Below, piece by piece: positions 26,142-35,421 of a DNA stretch of 64,000 bases. Location: the NCBI RefSeq assembly GCF_007747995.1, contig NZ_CP036276.1:4455001-4519000 (forward strand), given 5' to 3'. Source of the stretch: Symmachiella dynata (GTDB lineage: Bacteria > Planctomycetota > Planctomycetia > Planctomycetales > Planctomycetaceae). Position 1 is the stretch's first letter. The number at the start of each line of letters is the position of its first letter. The translations under genes and the position numbers were made by a program. Below the pieces are notes generated by a model. The model worked only from the letters and a program-made list of their open reading frames with translations, searched no databases and was not told the DNA's origin.

Positions 26142-26624
26142 TCAACCGGGCCGCACACGAAACAACGGCTGACCGAATTCCACCGGATCACCATTTTTGA
26201 CTAGCACTTCAGTAATGGTTCCGGAAACTTCCGCGGGAATCTGGTTGAAGACTTTCATCGCTTCGACAATGCATACAATTGTGTCGCCGGAAACCTTCGA
26301 ACCAATCTTCACAAACGGAGGATCATCCGGCGTCGGCGATGTGAAAAACGTTCCCACTGTCGGGCTGGTGATCTCAATTGTGCCGTCATCCACCGCAGCA
26401 GCTTCCGCAGGCGCACCGGCCGGAGCCGGGTGTGGCGCTGCCGCATAGGCCGCAGCATTGGGAACCATTTGCATGACGTCTTGTGGTCCGCGCCGCAACT
26501 TCCAGCGCTGCTCGCCGTTTTGCACATCGACTTCAGTCAGGCCGTGCGCTTCCATCAATTCGATCAGTTCTGTCAAGCGGGCCAAATCGACCGGGCCTTG
26601 CGTCGACTGATTTTCGTCAGTCAT
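26142..26624 (-). CDS. accB: Biotin carboxyl carrier protein of acetyl-CoA carboxylase
   Basis: The 160-residue protein carries biotin between the carboxylase and carboxyltransferase subunits. The N-terminal ~50 residues (LARLTELIELMEAHGLTEV) match the AccB dimerisation helix. An Ala/Pro-rich flexible linker (about 55-85) leads to the biotinyl domain, with the acceptor Lys in VEAMKVFNQIPAE; the usual EAMKM is EAMKV here. The C-terminus ends with VEFGQPLFRVRPG. It lies between the Xaa-Pro peptidase gene and accC, the order known from many bacteria. Confidence 0.96.
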   Translation of the reverse strand: MTDENQSTQGPVDLARLTELIELMEAHGLTEVDVQNGEQRWKLRRGPQDVMQMVPNAAAYAAAPHPAPAGAPAEAAAVDDGTIEITSPTVGTFFTSPTPDDPPFVKIGSKVSGDTIVCIVEAMKVFNQIPAEVSGTITEVLVKNGDPVEFGQPLFRVRPG

Positions 26625-26762
26625 GTGTTTCGTTCCTATTATTTATTTTGGCGACTCACCAGCGCTTCACCGGACCGCGCTGGGATGCGCCGTTCCGCCA
26701 GACACCGAAAGCCGCTGGAGTTCTAATGAGTTTCGCGTTCTCTGCAAGTTACGCGTTATCGG

Positions 26763-27863
26763 TCAGCTCAAGACAATTTCGTCGAATTTCTTGGGTGAGG
26801 AGGTCAACACGTCGTGCCCATCCTTTGTCACCAACACATCATCTTCGATTCGCACGCCTCCCCAACCGGGAAGGTAAATTCCTGGCTCAACCGTCACCAC
26901 CATGCCCGGCTTCAATTCCATTTCCGTCATGGAATTCAACCGCGGGCCTTCGTGGATATCCAAGCCCAGACCGTGGCCTAGACCATGATTGAATTTCTTC
27001 CCGAAACCGGCATCCTCGATCACTTTTCGAGCGGCCGCATCTACATCGCAGCACCGCGCTCCAGGACGGACATTTCGAATCCCCGCGAGTTGAGCATTTA
27101 ACACAACTCTATATATTTTCTCTAGTTTCGCCGAAATTTTACCGGTCACCAAAACTCGCGTCAAGTCGCTTTTGTACCCCGTTGGCCCATCAGCTCCCCA
27201 GTCGACAAGCACAAAGTCCGCGTCGGAAATCAAGACCCGCCTTGGAGTTGCGTGCGGCAGCGCCGCATGGGCTCCCACCGCCACAATCGGAGCAAAGCTC
27301 GAACCGGTCGCCCCAAAACTCCGCATCGAATGTTCCAGATCGTGCGCCACCTGAAGTTCCGTCTGCTCACCGCGGAGGGTCGCTTTGAGAACCTCAAACC
27401 CTTTCTCCGCCTGCGTCACCGCCTCGCGCAGCGCCGCAACTTCCGAGGCATCCTTACAGAGCCGCAATTCTTCCACAAGCCCTGACACAGGAACGAGTTC
27501 CGCACTCTTAAGCGCTGTGCGCAGCCCCTCAGACTCATCGACCGTCGTCGAGTTGCTTTCGAAGCCCAGGTTCGCGATTTTTGCCCGCGCGGCAATTTTG
27601 GCCGCAGCCGCAACGATCCCGATCTTTTGTGGACGAATATGGACGTCCAATCCGGGACACTCGTCCGCAATCTGTGTCTCATACCGCCCGTCGCTGATCA
27701 AGACCGTGGCGGTTCGGCTCACCAACAGGAAACTGTCGTCCCCGCTAAAACCGGTCAAGTAGGTCACGTTCGTAAAGTTCGTCACCAACAGCGCATCAGC
27801 ACCGACTGCCTTCAACTTGCGCAGCACGCCGTTACGACGCTTGACGAAACGGTCTGTAGCCAT
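26763..27863 (-). CDS. M24-family Xaa-Pro aminopeptidase / dipeptidase
   Basis: This 366-residue pita-bread metallopeptidase cleaves X-Pro bonds. An N-terminal creatinase-like domain (1-130, with TNFTNVTYLTGFSGDDSF) precedes the catalytic domain. The five metal ligands can be placed: Asp in LVDWGAD, Asp in YKSDLTRV, His in NHGLGHGLGLDIHEG, Glu in VVTVEPGIYLPG and Glu in VRIEDDVLV. There is no signal peptide, so it is cytoplasmic. It lies immediately upstream of accB on the same strand, and the peptidase-accB-accC order is widely conserved. Confidence 0.95.
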   Translation of the reverse strand: MATDRFVKRRNGVLRKLKAVGADALLVTNFTNVTYLTGFSGDDSFLLVSRTATVLISDGRYETQIADECPGLDVHIRPQKIGIVAAAAKIAARAKIANLGFESNSTTVDESEGLRTALKSAELVPVSGLVEELRLCKDASEVAALREAVTQAEKGFEVLKATLRGEQTELQVAHDLEHSMRSFGATGSSFAPIVAVGAHAALPHATPRRVLISDADFVLVDWGADGPTGYKSDLTRVLVTGKISAKLEKIYRVVLNAQLAGIRNVRPGARCCDVDAAARKVIEDAGFGKKFNHGLGHGLGLDIHEGPRLNSMTEMELKPGMVVTVEPGIYLPGWGGVRIEDDVLVTKDGHDVLTSSPKKFDEIVLS

Positions 27864-28066
27864 GGGGATCTCCTATCCAAGTGTTCGCGGCTCACCAGTT
27901 GTCGACATTTGAGCAATTACGGCCGAATTATTCAACAACCTTGCCGGGATCGCGACATAACAGCAGCTCTATGGTCGTATTGTGACAGCTAGTTGGTGCG
28001 GCCCCACGTTGTTCGACTTCCCCCAATCCTCCCACGGTATTTGGGGATGGATGGCTTCAGCGCACG

Positions 28067-28097
28067 AAAAAACCGCCGACGCGCGGGCGCCGACGGT
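28067..28097 (-). terminator. Rho-independent terminator of the PEP-CTERM gene
   Basis: On the minus strand ACCGTCGGCGC pairs with GCGTCGGCGGT (11 bp including two G-U) around a 4-nt loop, followed by six T. It is 24 bp after the stop codon. Confidence 0.85.
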
Positions 28098-28120
28098 TGG
28101 AAGTTCTTTGACAATTTGTT

Positions 28121-28825
28121 TCACGCAGCTTGTTGCCGTTTACGTCGCCAGCCGTAGCCGACCAGGGCGAGGCCGCCGATGCCGAGGAGGGCGAATGTGC
28201 TGGGTTCGGGGACAACGGCAGCTGAATCGTTCGTGAATGTGAAGTTATCTAGTACAAAAGCAAAAACGGAATCCCCATTTCCCGATAACGTCACCTGACT
28301 GATGTCGGCCGCACTGCTCTGAAATCCAAAAAATTCCATGCTAGTTGAGTTGGTGACTCCAAAGTTCTGGATGAAATTGGGACCAGATGTGAACTCAATC
28401 GCAATGTCGAAGTCAGTTCCCATCCTATGGTTTGTATCAAACCCAAAAGCTGAAACTGGACTGTCAAACGTAATCGTGAGTTCTCGGTTTGGATCACCTC
28501 CGAAGAATGCATCGAGAAATCCCCCTACGTATGCTCCTCCGCTATCGATGTTAAAGAAAAAATTGTAACCAATCGGAGTCGAATAAGTGACCCCCGCCTG
28601 GATGTCTCCAGGGAATAAGTTGATACCCGGAAGATTGGTGGCCGAATTTAAAACACCTGTACTGATTGGAAAATGGTAGGTATCGGTGAAATCTTCCAAT
28701 GTTGTGGGGAGGGGACTGACCGCTGCATCAAAGTTTGCTCGGTTTGAGTAGGTCGTAATTAAACCTGCATCGGAATAGGAAACCAAACCAAGACTGACTA
28801 AACCGGTAAGAAGAATCTGTTTCAT
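28121..28825 (-). CDS. PEP-CTERM sorting-domain protein
   Basis: The 234-residue secreted protein has an N-terminal signal peptide (MKQILLTGLVSLGLVSYSDA, about 20 residues) and a C-terminal PEP-CTERM tripartite tail: VPEPSTFALLGIGG, a hydrophobic helix and WRRKRQQ. Proteins with this tail are processed by exosortase (EpsH/XrtA-type) during envelope or exopolysaccharide export; no exosortase gene is in the window. The body is beta-rich with DFTDTYHFP, FFNIDSGGAYVGG and a GNGDSVFAFVLDNFTF strand, typical of lectin-like folds, but I assign no specific function. Confidence 0.93.
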   Translation of the reverse strand: MKQILLTGLVSLGLVSYSDAGLITTYSNRANFDAAVSPLPTTLEDFTDTYHFPISTGVLNSATNLPGINLFPGDIQAGVTYSTPIGYNFFFNIDSGGAYVGGFLDAFFGGDPNRELTITFDSPVSAFGFDTNHRMGTDFDIAIEFTSGPNFIQNFGVTNSTSMEFFGFQSSAADISQVTLSGNGDSVFAFVLDNFTFTNDSAAVVPEPSTFALLGIGGLALVGYGWRRKRQQAA

Positions 28826-29278
28826 GATGAAGAATTTTTGAATCGAAGGTGGTGCTGAAAATGAGTCGCTTGCCTATTTCAAGTCACCATTGTGCACCAA
28901 GACAACCCGTATAGCAAATAAAAAAATGGCACAATTTCTACAAACTGCCCAGGTTGAGATATGCGGTGTGGCGTTCGCGGCACAAAAACGGCCCGCGAAT
29001 CGGCAGGCGCTCGCTCCGGTGTTGCCACCGGACTGCCAACTCAGCGGGCCGCGAGTCGGGCAGTGAAACGGCAGGCGTGAAGCAACAACAATCCCCACCG
29101 ACCTTGCAACTCGTCGGCAACCGATAGGGGCAATGCATCCGGGTGTAGGCTACACCCGGCCGCAATTTCAAACGCGGGAAAACCGGGTGTAGCGGGCATT
29201 GATGGCGTGCGCTGCCGAGGAGCGTTTGTGCCGATAAAGGAAGCGGTTCGAGCGACTTTTCGTGATTCTCGAATCCAG
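28826..29278. other. 453-bp gene-free region with strong hairpins
   Basis: No supported ORF. It contains the long minus-strand terminator hairpin at 28984-29051 and, at about 29148-29162, the self-complementary CGGGTGTAGGCTACACCCG. A related GGGTGTAGCGGG lies at ~29180. The left end must carry the promoter of the PEP-CTERM gene. Confidence 0.6.
28984..29051 (-). terminator. Long double-hairpin terminator after the ABC operon
   Basis: CGGCCCGC pairs with GCGGGCCG across ~47 nt, GGCAG with CTGCC inside it, and TCCGGTG with CACCGGA at the tip around TTGC. On the minus strand five T follow the structure. It is the first U-tailed hairpin after the ABC ATPase gene. Confidence 0.75.
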
Positions 29279-29938
29279 TTATTCAACAACCTTACCGGCG
29301 GCCATGTGAATCGTCCTCTTTGCCCGCGATGCGGCTTCATCATCGTGTGTCACCAGCAGCACTGCTCCACCCTCATTCGCAAATTCCGTCAGGTGCCCCA
29401 GCACCGCCTCGGCGTTTTCGCGATCCAGGTTGCCAGTCGGTTCGTCCGCCAAGATCAACTTCGGCTGATTCAAAAGCGCCCGCGCCAGCGCGGTTCGCTG
29501 ACGTTCGCCGACGCTCAATTGTCCCGGCACGTGATGCAGACGATGCTCCAACCCAAACTTGGCTAGTAACTCCGACGCCCGCTGCTTCGCATCGGCCGGA
29601 TGCGTGGGGATTGAGGCGGCGAGCACGTTGTCCAACACGCTGAGATAGGGAATCAAGTGGAACTGCTGGAACACAAAGCCGATTTCTGTCGAGCGGAAGT
29701 GCGCGCGGGCATCGGAGGCCATTTTGTAGGGATCCTGCCCGTTGATCATCACCGTCCCCCCATCGGGGGCCAACAGGCCGCCGGCCAGTAACAAGAGCGT
29801 CGTTTTTCCCGACCCGCTCTGGCCCCGCACCGCGGTAAATTCTCCTGCCCCCAACTCGAGACTGACCCCATCCAAAGCGCGGACGGTACCGTTGGCTGAG
29901 GGATAGATTTTTTGCGCGTCCGTGACTGATAACAGCAT
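29279..29938 (-). CDS. ABC transporter ATP-binding protein, LolD/MacB type
   Basis: The 219-residue ATPase powers the adjacent FtsX-type permease. Walker A is GQSGSGKTTLLLL, the Q-loop is FVFQQFHLIPYLSVLDN, the signature is LSVGERQRTALARAL (Gly replaced the usual GGQ order: LSVGERQ), Walker B is LILADEPTGNLD, and the H-loop is LLVTHDDEAA. The start at 29938 is used rather than 29947. It is last in a three-gene operon with gaps of about 72 and 84 bp. The LolD/MacB class usually drives lipoprotein release, export or mechanotransmission, not classical import. Confidence 0.94.
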   Translation of the reverse strand: MLLSVTDAQKIYPSANGTVRALDGVSLELGAGEFTAVRGQSGSGKTTLLLLAGGLLAPDGGTVMINGQDPYKMASDARAHFRSTEIGFVFQQFHLIPYLSVLDNVLAASIPTHPADAKQRASELLAKFGLEHRLHHVPGQLSVGERQRTALARALLNQPKLILADEPTGNLDRENAEAVLGHLTEFANEGGAVLLVTHDDEAASRAKRTIHMAAGKVVE

Positions 29939-30022
29939 AAGTTGCAAATCGATGTGCTTGAATGTTCACGAAAATCGCCCCGCTAACTAGGGGGACGGTA
30001 CGAATGCAGCGGTCGCGGGAGG

Positions 30023-31369
30023 TTAATCGCCCTGCAAAACAATCGCCGGATCCTGCCGAGCCGCCAACATAGCCGGCAACCAACTGGCCAGTCCCGAAAG
30101 CAACGGCGCGATAATGATCGCCAACAACAGCAACCGGGGTTCAAACAGCCGTGCGGAGTTCACCGAGTTTCTCGCAAAGTCGCTCCAGGAAACGCCGACA
30201 AAGTACCCGGCGGCATAACCCAGCAACGCGCCGGCCAGACCGATCAAGATTGCCTTACCCAGGAAAATCAGCAGAATCTGTGTCGATTTCAAACCAATCG
30301 CCCGCAAAATGCCGATTTCGTTGCTCCGCTGGCGGACGTTCATCAACGCCAAAAACCCAATCCAAACCCCGCAGCCGATCATCACCACCGGCACCAGCAC
30401 GGCGGCAAAATCCTCGGTCTGTTTTTCCACGAGTTGTCGTCCCGCGGCCTCGCGCTCAAGCGCTTCCCGCCCCGCGGCTTGCTCATGTTTTAGCGCCGCT
30501 GCGGCAGTCGCTTGTGCTTTGTTGCGTGCTTCGGCACGAGCCAATGCCGGGGGGCCGCGTTCGATGACTTGTGTGCCGGGCAAGATAGCAGCGATGTCAT
30601 TGCGGATTTCAGCAAGGCGGTCCACCGTGGCGCAGTTGCATTCCAACGCCAATATCGCATTGACGAGATTTTGCATGCCGAGCATTTCTTGCGCTTCGGC
30701 CAAATTCACCCACGCCGTACTATCGTCCGCTGTCCCGCGTTCGGGATAGGTCTCGGTGATTTTGAATTCACGATCCAGCAACGTCACCGTATCGCCGACC
30801 TTCAGCCCCGCCTGCTTGTGCAATTGATATCCCAGCACCATCGTGCCGGCCGGAACATGGTCCAGCAGCGGTTTTTTGGGATCCCGATGCGCCTGCGGAA
30901 CTTCGCCACGGGTGCCGGTCAGCAAGATCGTGCGATCGTACTCATCCCACCGCAGCTTTTTGGAGACGATCGGCAGCAAGTGATTGATGGTCACAATCCG
31001 TGATTCGGCCAGGGTCGTGACAAATGATTCCGGCATCGACTTCGAAGCAGTCCCCTCAACATGCAACTCGTTGAGGTCCTGGTCCTGCGGAAGTATGAGA
31101 ATGTTGAACCCCAGCCCTTTGGTGATCTTCCGCATGGCGTCGTTCAATTTGGCACCGGCGGCGGCGACCTCTTTTTCCTTTTTGGCGATCGCTTTTTCCA
31201 CGTCCGCCTGTTTAGCCGCTAGCAACTCGCCCGTGCGGAGTTCGTTGCCCCGTACCAGCGTCATGGCTCCCACGAGCGAACCCACGGCAACTGCCACCGA
31301 CAGCAGCCCCAGCAGAAAATTGAGTTTGCGATGTGCGATTTCTCGTACGACCAAACGCCAAACATTCAT
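30023..31369 (-). CDS. FtsX/MacB-family ABC permease
   Basis: The 448-residue membrane protein has one N-terminal helix (about 18-40), a large periplasmic domain (about 45-315) with a charged Ala/Glu/Lys-rich coiled-coil portion near 50-75 and again around 285-305, and three C-terminal helices with the FtsX-family region LMNVRQRSNEIGILRAIGLK. This four-helix layout is that of MacB, LolC/E and FtsX. It pairs with the ATPase downstream and follows a gene for a large secreted protein, its likely partner or substrate. Confidence 0.93.
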   Translation of the reverse strand: MNVWRLVVREIAHRKLNFLLGLLSVAVAVGSLVGAMTLVRGNELRTGELLAAKQADVEKAIAKKEKEVAAAGAKLNDAMRKITKGLGFNILILPQDQDLNELHVEGTASKSMPESFVTTLAESRIVTINHLLPIVSKKLRWDEYDRTILLTGTRGEVPQAHRDPKKPLLDHVPAGTMVLGYQLHKQAGLKVGDTVTLLDREFKITETYPERGTADDSTAWVNLAEAQEMLGMQNLVNAILALECNCATVDRLAEIRNDIAAILPGTQVIERGPPALARAEARNKAQATAAAALKHEQAAGREALEREAAGRQLVEKQTEDFAAVLVPVVMIGCGVWIGFLALMNVRQRSNEIGILRAIGLKSTQILLIFLGKAILIGLAGALLGYAAGYFVGVSWSDFARNSVNSARLFEPRLLLLAIIIAPLLSGLASWLPAMLAARQDPAIVLQGD

Positions 31370-31441
31370 GGAATTGATTCTTTAGAGCGAAAACTCGGAG
31401 ACTGCCAGGAGATGACTTTGTACCGCGATTCGAGCGATACG

Positions 31442-32662
31442 TTAAGTCTTCTTGCGAAACAGGAAAATGCTGGCACCAATGATGACTACCACGGCCAAGC
31501 CACCGAACATCAATAAGTTGGTCCACAGCGGACTCAGTTCGGGAAAAGAGTAGACTCTCGTATCGAGGCGATTAAGGCTTTCCTCAGCAGGTTCTGGCGA
31601 TTCACTCGCAACCGATTCGCTTGCAAGGATAGCCACGCTCGTAGTGGGATTTTCCGTAGTGGTTGGATCTGTGGTCGTTGTTTCATCCGTCGTAGCTGTG
31701 GGTTGAATGTCTTCCGTAAAACCGCCCAACCCGGCCAACGGAGGCAATGCTTTGTCGATTTCGACTTCTTGTTCAACAAGTCCATCCCAGTCGACCGCCA
31801 TCACTAAATCGACGCCCGGGTTTTGGTCCTTCACAGTACAGGTGCAGGGGCCGGTCAGATCGACGCCCGCCTGCTGCACGTTCTCAGTTGTGATTCCGCC
31901 GCCGATCAGGGCATACAACACGCGGCCGCGGCCAAAGACCGGAAACGCCATCGGCTCGTTGAGATCGTGGAGATCTTCTTCCGAGCCGAGCAACATCTCG
32001 ACGAACATTTTCTCCGCGGGATCATCCCGAGCGACACGAATCGTCGAAAAGTCGAGTTTTAAGGCGAGTGGATCGACGGAGACTTCGTCCAAATCCTCGG
32101 GAGCAATTTCCGGTAACTTCAAAGTTTGGGCCATTTGCTCCGCATGCGTTTCAACAAGCTTGAAAGCAGCTTCATCCTTTTCCTGGTCCCCGCTTTCCAG
32201 CAACACCAATACCGCCGTGTCGCCGGTGAGCAAACGTCGAGCGATTTCCCGGCGCGTGGGTGAATCCAGCAATCGTTGCACATTTTCTTCAGTCAGCGGC
32301 CCGGCAAATGCATCGACCGGAATGCGTGTGGGGAGCGGATATCGAGCCACCAGCCAAGGCAGCGTCTCGGTTTCTTGAGACTCCCAAATCTTGACCAGCT
32401 GCGGATCCGGATCAGCATCCAAATCGACAAGCGTTAGATTCACATTGGCATGGACCTTACCCGCATGGCCGTCGCTGGAGAGCAAATCGGCAACCGCTTG
32501 TTGATCCTCGGTCAAGGGACCACGATGGTACACAAGCAGTTCATAGGGATCGGACACCCAACGCTCTAGGGCATATCGAAACACCGGCACCGAACAGGCC
32601 AAGGCAGGAACAGCGAGTGCTAAACAGAGCGTCGCAGCGATCACTACAGTCGACTTTTTCAC
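31442..32662 (-). CDS. Secreted, C-terminally anchored protein of an ABC operon, unknown function
   Basis: The GTG at 32662 is chosen: GGAGAG lies about 8 bases upstream, and it starts a signal peptide (KKSTVVIAATLCLALAVPALA). The 406-residue product then begins CSVPVFRYALERWVSDPYEL, a motif I recall in planctomycete and verrucomicrobial proteins of unknown function. The middle has PWLVARYP and RREIARRLLTGDTAVLVLLE segments. A Thr-rich low-complexity stretch (about 335-375 of the open frame) precedes one C-terminal helix and a basic FLFRKKT tail. It is probably a periplasmic protein held in the inner membrane. It is first in the operon with the permease and ATPase. Confidence 0.88.
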   Translation of the reverse strand: MKKSTVVIAATLCLALAVPALACSVPVFRYALERWVSDPYELLVYHRGPLTEDQQAVADLLSSDGHAGKVHANVNLTLVDLDADPDPQLVKIWESQETETLPWLVARYPLPTRIPVDAFAGPLTEENVQRLLDSPTRREIARRLLTGDTAVLVLLESGDQEKDEAAFKLVETHAEQMAQTLKLPEIAPEDLDEVSVDPLALKLDFSTIRVARDDPAEKMFVEMLLGSEEDLHDLNEPMAFPVFGRGRVLYALIGGGITTENVQQAGVDLTGPCTCTVKDQNPGVDLVMAVDWDGLVEQEVEIDKALPPLAGLGGFTEDIQPTATTDETTTTDPTTTENPTTSVAILASESVASESPEPAEESLNRLDTRVYSFPELSPLWTNLLMFGGLAVVVIIGASIFLFRKKT

Positions 32663-32823
32663 AACAGGCTCTCCAGGAGATGCGTGCAGGAATAAACGAG
32701 CGGGAAAATACAAAATAACCACGCCCGTCATTGTACGGTCCCCACGCCTTCACGTCGATGTTCCCAGTCCCCTGCGCTGCGGATATCGCGACCCTTCACA
32801 CTTTATTCATCGAATCATTTCGC

Positions 32824-33210
32824 TTATTTCGCCGACACTGCCGTCAATGCATGTTCCACCATCGAGACCAGCGCATCGACAGTGAGCATGTTTTTAATTC
32901 CCTCGGCCGAAGGATCGCTCCGGAGCTGATCGATATCTAGAAAGGGATAAGCGGTCTGAAACCGCTGAGCAGATGCCGCCGTGAGGTTTCCAGCATCGTC
33001 GGTATCTAAAAACCCAGTGGTGGTCAAATTTTGGAATTTCAGATCGATGCCAAATTTCTTCTGGCACTGAAACGACAGGTCCAACAAATCGATCGATTCC
33101 CCCTGCAAATCGTGAAAGAATCGCGAGGAGGGCTCCACCTCATCCGCATCCAGCCCCAGCACATCCATCAGTGCTTGCTGCATCTCTACATAAATTTCTT
33201 CGCGTGTCAT
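32824..33210 (-). CDS. Atypical acyl carrier protein
   Basis: The start at 33210 (MTREEIYVEMQQALMDVLGL) gives 128 residues, longer than the usual ~80. The ACP helix bundle is clear, with the phosphopantetheine Ser39 in GESIDLLDLSFQ; the usual DSL is ESI. A C-terminal extension (about 80-128) follows the normal end. No ketosynthase or adenylation gene is next to it, so its acyl cargo is unknown. It is not the fatty-acid AcpP type by length and motif. It is divergent from the GT-C gene at 33550. Confidence 0.88.
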   Translation of the reverse strand: MTREEIYVEMQQALMDVLGLDADEVEPSSRFFHDLQGESIDLLDLSFQCQKKFGIDLKFQNLTTTGFLDTDDAGNLTAASAQRFQTAYPFLDIDQLRSDPSAEGIKNMLTVDALVSMVEHALTAVSAK

Positions 33211-33549
33211 CAATAGTCTCCCGAACACAAATGCACATTACAGATATAACTTGATGCATACACTAACGCATCATCACACATCCGTAAAGACGTTCCTGGA
33301 GAGAAATTCAGAACTTCACCAGTCGCCGAACCCCTTATGGCCAGATCCCCACCAAAAAACCGCCTAAGTCAACATCAGGTGGTCCACTTCAGCCACTCAC
33401 GTTATAAATGAAGGAGACCTATTCTCCCGAGATTCGGAGATGCGCGTTGCTGGCGTTACTACCGCCCAATGTCGATAATCCAGATCAGTAGCCCCATCCT
33501 TCCAGTTTCATAGATCCCCCTGCCCCCGCCTAGCGCGGCGGACTAATTC
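33211..33549. other. 339-bp divergent intergenic region
   Basis: No ORF is supported. It must contain the promoters of the divergent ACP and GT-C genes. Only a weak inverted repeat (TCTCC / GGAGA near 33422-33440) is visible. Confidence 0.5.
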
Positions 33550-35421
33550 ATGTCGAACGATCCTCCCCCCACAACCCACCGACGGCGGCTGCTAATCGCT
33601 CAAGTTGTCGCGTACCTGGCGGCTTGGTGCATCTTGCTCCCGGTAGCGATCTGTCGTTGGGGTGAGACGGGGTTGGACAATGTGGATATTCTTGGCTGGC
33701 CTTCCAGTTCTTATTGGGACACGCCGTTGTACCTACCGCTGTTGCTTGTTGCGCCATTGGCGTGGTGGTTCCGCGGGCAGTTGATCGACCGCCGTCGTCG
33801 TCGAGACGACAAAAAACCGCGCACGCCGATGTGGACAACCGATGTTTCGCAAATCGGCACAGCCGGTGTACGGGCTTGGATGATGGCGATCGGTTGCGGC
33901 GTTGTTGCTTTCTCCGTCAGCGCGCTCATCGCACGCCAATTCGAAGGATTGCCGCCGACCTACCACGATGAATACAGCTATCTCTTTCAGGCCCAAACTT
34001 TTCTCGCCGGCAAGGTCTCGTTTCCCAGCCACGAAGCGCCGCGTCTGTTTGATCAGATGCACGTGCTCAATGAAGGGCGGTTTGCCAGCCGCTATTTTCC
34101 GGGAACAGGTCTATGGATGGCGCCGTTTGTAGCCATCGGACAACCCTATTGGGGACACTGGTTCGCCGGAGCAGTGACGGCGTTTTTCGTTTTCTGGACT
34201 GGGCGTGAATTGGGCGGCGACGGAACTGGTTTCGTTGCGGGATTGCTCATCGCCGTTTCGCCCGGTATGGCGTGGTTCAGCAACATGTTGCTGGCGCATC
34301 ATCCGACACTCGTCGGCCTCTCGCTGTTTTTGTTTGCCTTCGTGCGTTGGCGGACGCGAAAACGGATTGGCTATGCCCTGTGTGCGGGAATCGGGTTGAC
34401 GTTTGCAATGTACTGTCGGCCTATGACCGCAGCGGGAGTGGGATTGCCCTTTGGAATTGCGTTCGCCTATTGGTTGGCAACGGCTGGGCGGTCGGCAGCG
34501 GTGCCGCTGAAAACACGTTTTCTGCATGCCATTGCGTTGGGAGGGCCGATTGTTGTGGGCATAGCGGCCATGCTGGCCTACAACCATGCGATTACCGGCA
34601 GCGCTTTGGAAAGTCCTTACCAACTCTATACCGATATCTACACGCCGCGACATGTGTATGGCTTCAATAACGTCGTGCGGGGTGAGCAACGACTCGGTCC
34701 GCGCGTTTTGGATGGCTATGACCGTTGGGCCAAAAACCTAACGCCGAGACTGGCGGCTAAAAACGTCGTGACGCGATCGATTGCCAGTTTACGCTGGACG
34801 CTGGACTTTGTGCCGCTGTGCATGGCAGCCATCGTATTCGTCTTGGCTGTGCCCCGTCGTGACGGTAACGCTTGGTTGATGCTTTGGGCGATTGTTTCAC
34901 TGCATGCTGCGCATATTCCCTACTGGTACGACGGCATTATGCATTGGCATTACGTGTTTGAGTCCGGCCCGCTGTGGTGCATTGTCTTCGCGGTGGCGAC
35001 AGCGCGTCTGGTCCTGTTTTGGAAAGCAGAAGACCGTCCCTGGATGTCCCGTTGGTGGGCGGTCGTTGTACTGTCGGCGGTCTGGATGAGCTACGGTTCT
35101 TTAGATCCGTATTGGGAACCGCGGATTACCGATGAGATCGATTCGGTCAAGTACGGTCGGCGCAAGCATTTTTCGTTTCAACAGTTGATCGCACTGCAGG
35201 CAGTGCCAAAACCAGCGGTCGTTTTTGTCGAAGCCGATCCGGCGGACCGGCACATCGACTTCGTGGTGAACACCCCCGATTTGCAAGCGGATGTTTTAGT
35301 CGCCCACTATCTTCCGGACGAATATTCCACCGCCGAGCTACAGCGACTGTTCCCCGGTCGCAGTTTGTTTCTCTTCCGCGCTCGGACTGGAGATTTTGGA
35401 CCGCTGCCGATGAATCGCTAA
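33550..35421 (+). CDS. Polytopic GT-C-type glycosyltransferase-like protein
   Basis: The 623-residue membrane protein has about eleven to twelve hydrophobic helices. After the third comes GLPPTYHDEYSYLFQAQ with D140-E141; an Asp-Glu pair in the first periplasmic loop is the catalytic hallmark of GT-C enzymes such as ArnT and PMT that use polyprenyl-phosphate sugars. A soluble C-terminal part (about 520-623) follows. An undecaprenyl-phosphate-sugar donor is expected, the acceptor is unknown. Its stop overlaps the stop of the convergent cinA-like gene by 4 bp. The upstream 300 bp is shared with the ACP gene. Confidence 0.85.
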   Translation: MSNDPPPTTHRRRLLIAQVVAYLAAWCILLPVAICRWGETGLDNVDILGWPSSSYWDTPLYLPLLLVAPLAWWFRGQLIDRRRRRDDKKPRTPMWTTDVSQIGTAGVRAWMMAIGCGVVAFSVSALIARQFEGLPPTYHDEYSYLFQAQTFLAGKVSFPSHEAPRLFDQMHVLNEGRFASRYFPGTGLWMAPFVAIGQPYWGHWFAGAVTAFFVFWTGRELGGDGTGFVAGLLIAVSPGMAWFSNMLLAHHPTLVGLSLFLFAFVRWRTRKRIGYALCAGIGLTFAMYCRPMTAAGVGLPFGIAFAYWLATAGRSAAVPLKTRFLHAIALGGPIVVGIAAMLAYNHAITGSALESPYQLYTDIYTPRHVYGFNNVVRGEQRLGPRVLDGYDRWAKNLTPRLAAKNVVTRSIASLRWTLDFVPLCMAAIVFVLAVPRRDGNAWLMLWAIVSLHAAHIPYWYDGIMHWHYVFESGPLWCIVFAVATARLVLFWKAEDRPWMSRWWAVVVLSAVWMSYGSLDPYWEPRITDEIDSVKYGRRKHFSFQQLIALQAVPKPAVVFVEADPADRHIDFVVNTPDLQADVLVAHYLPDEYSTAELQRLFPGRSLFLFRARTGDFGPLPMNR

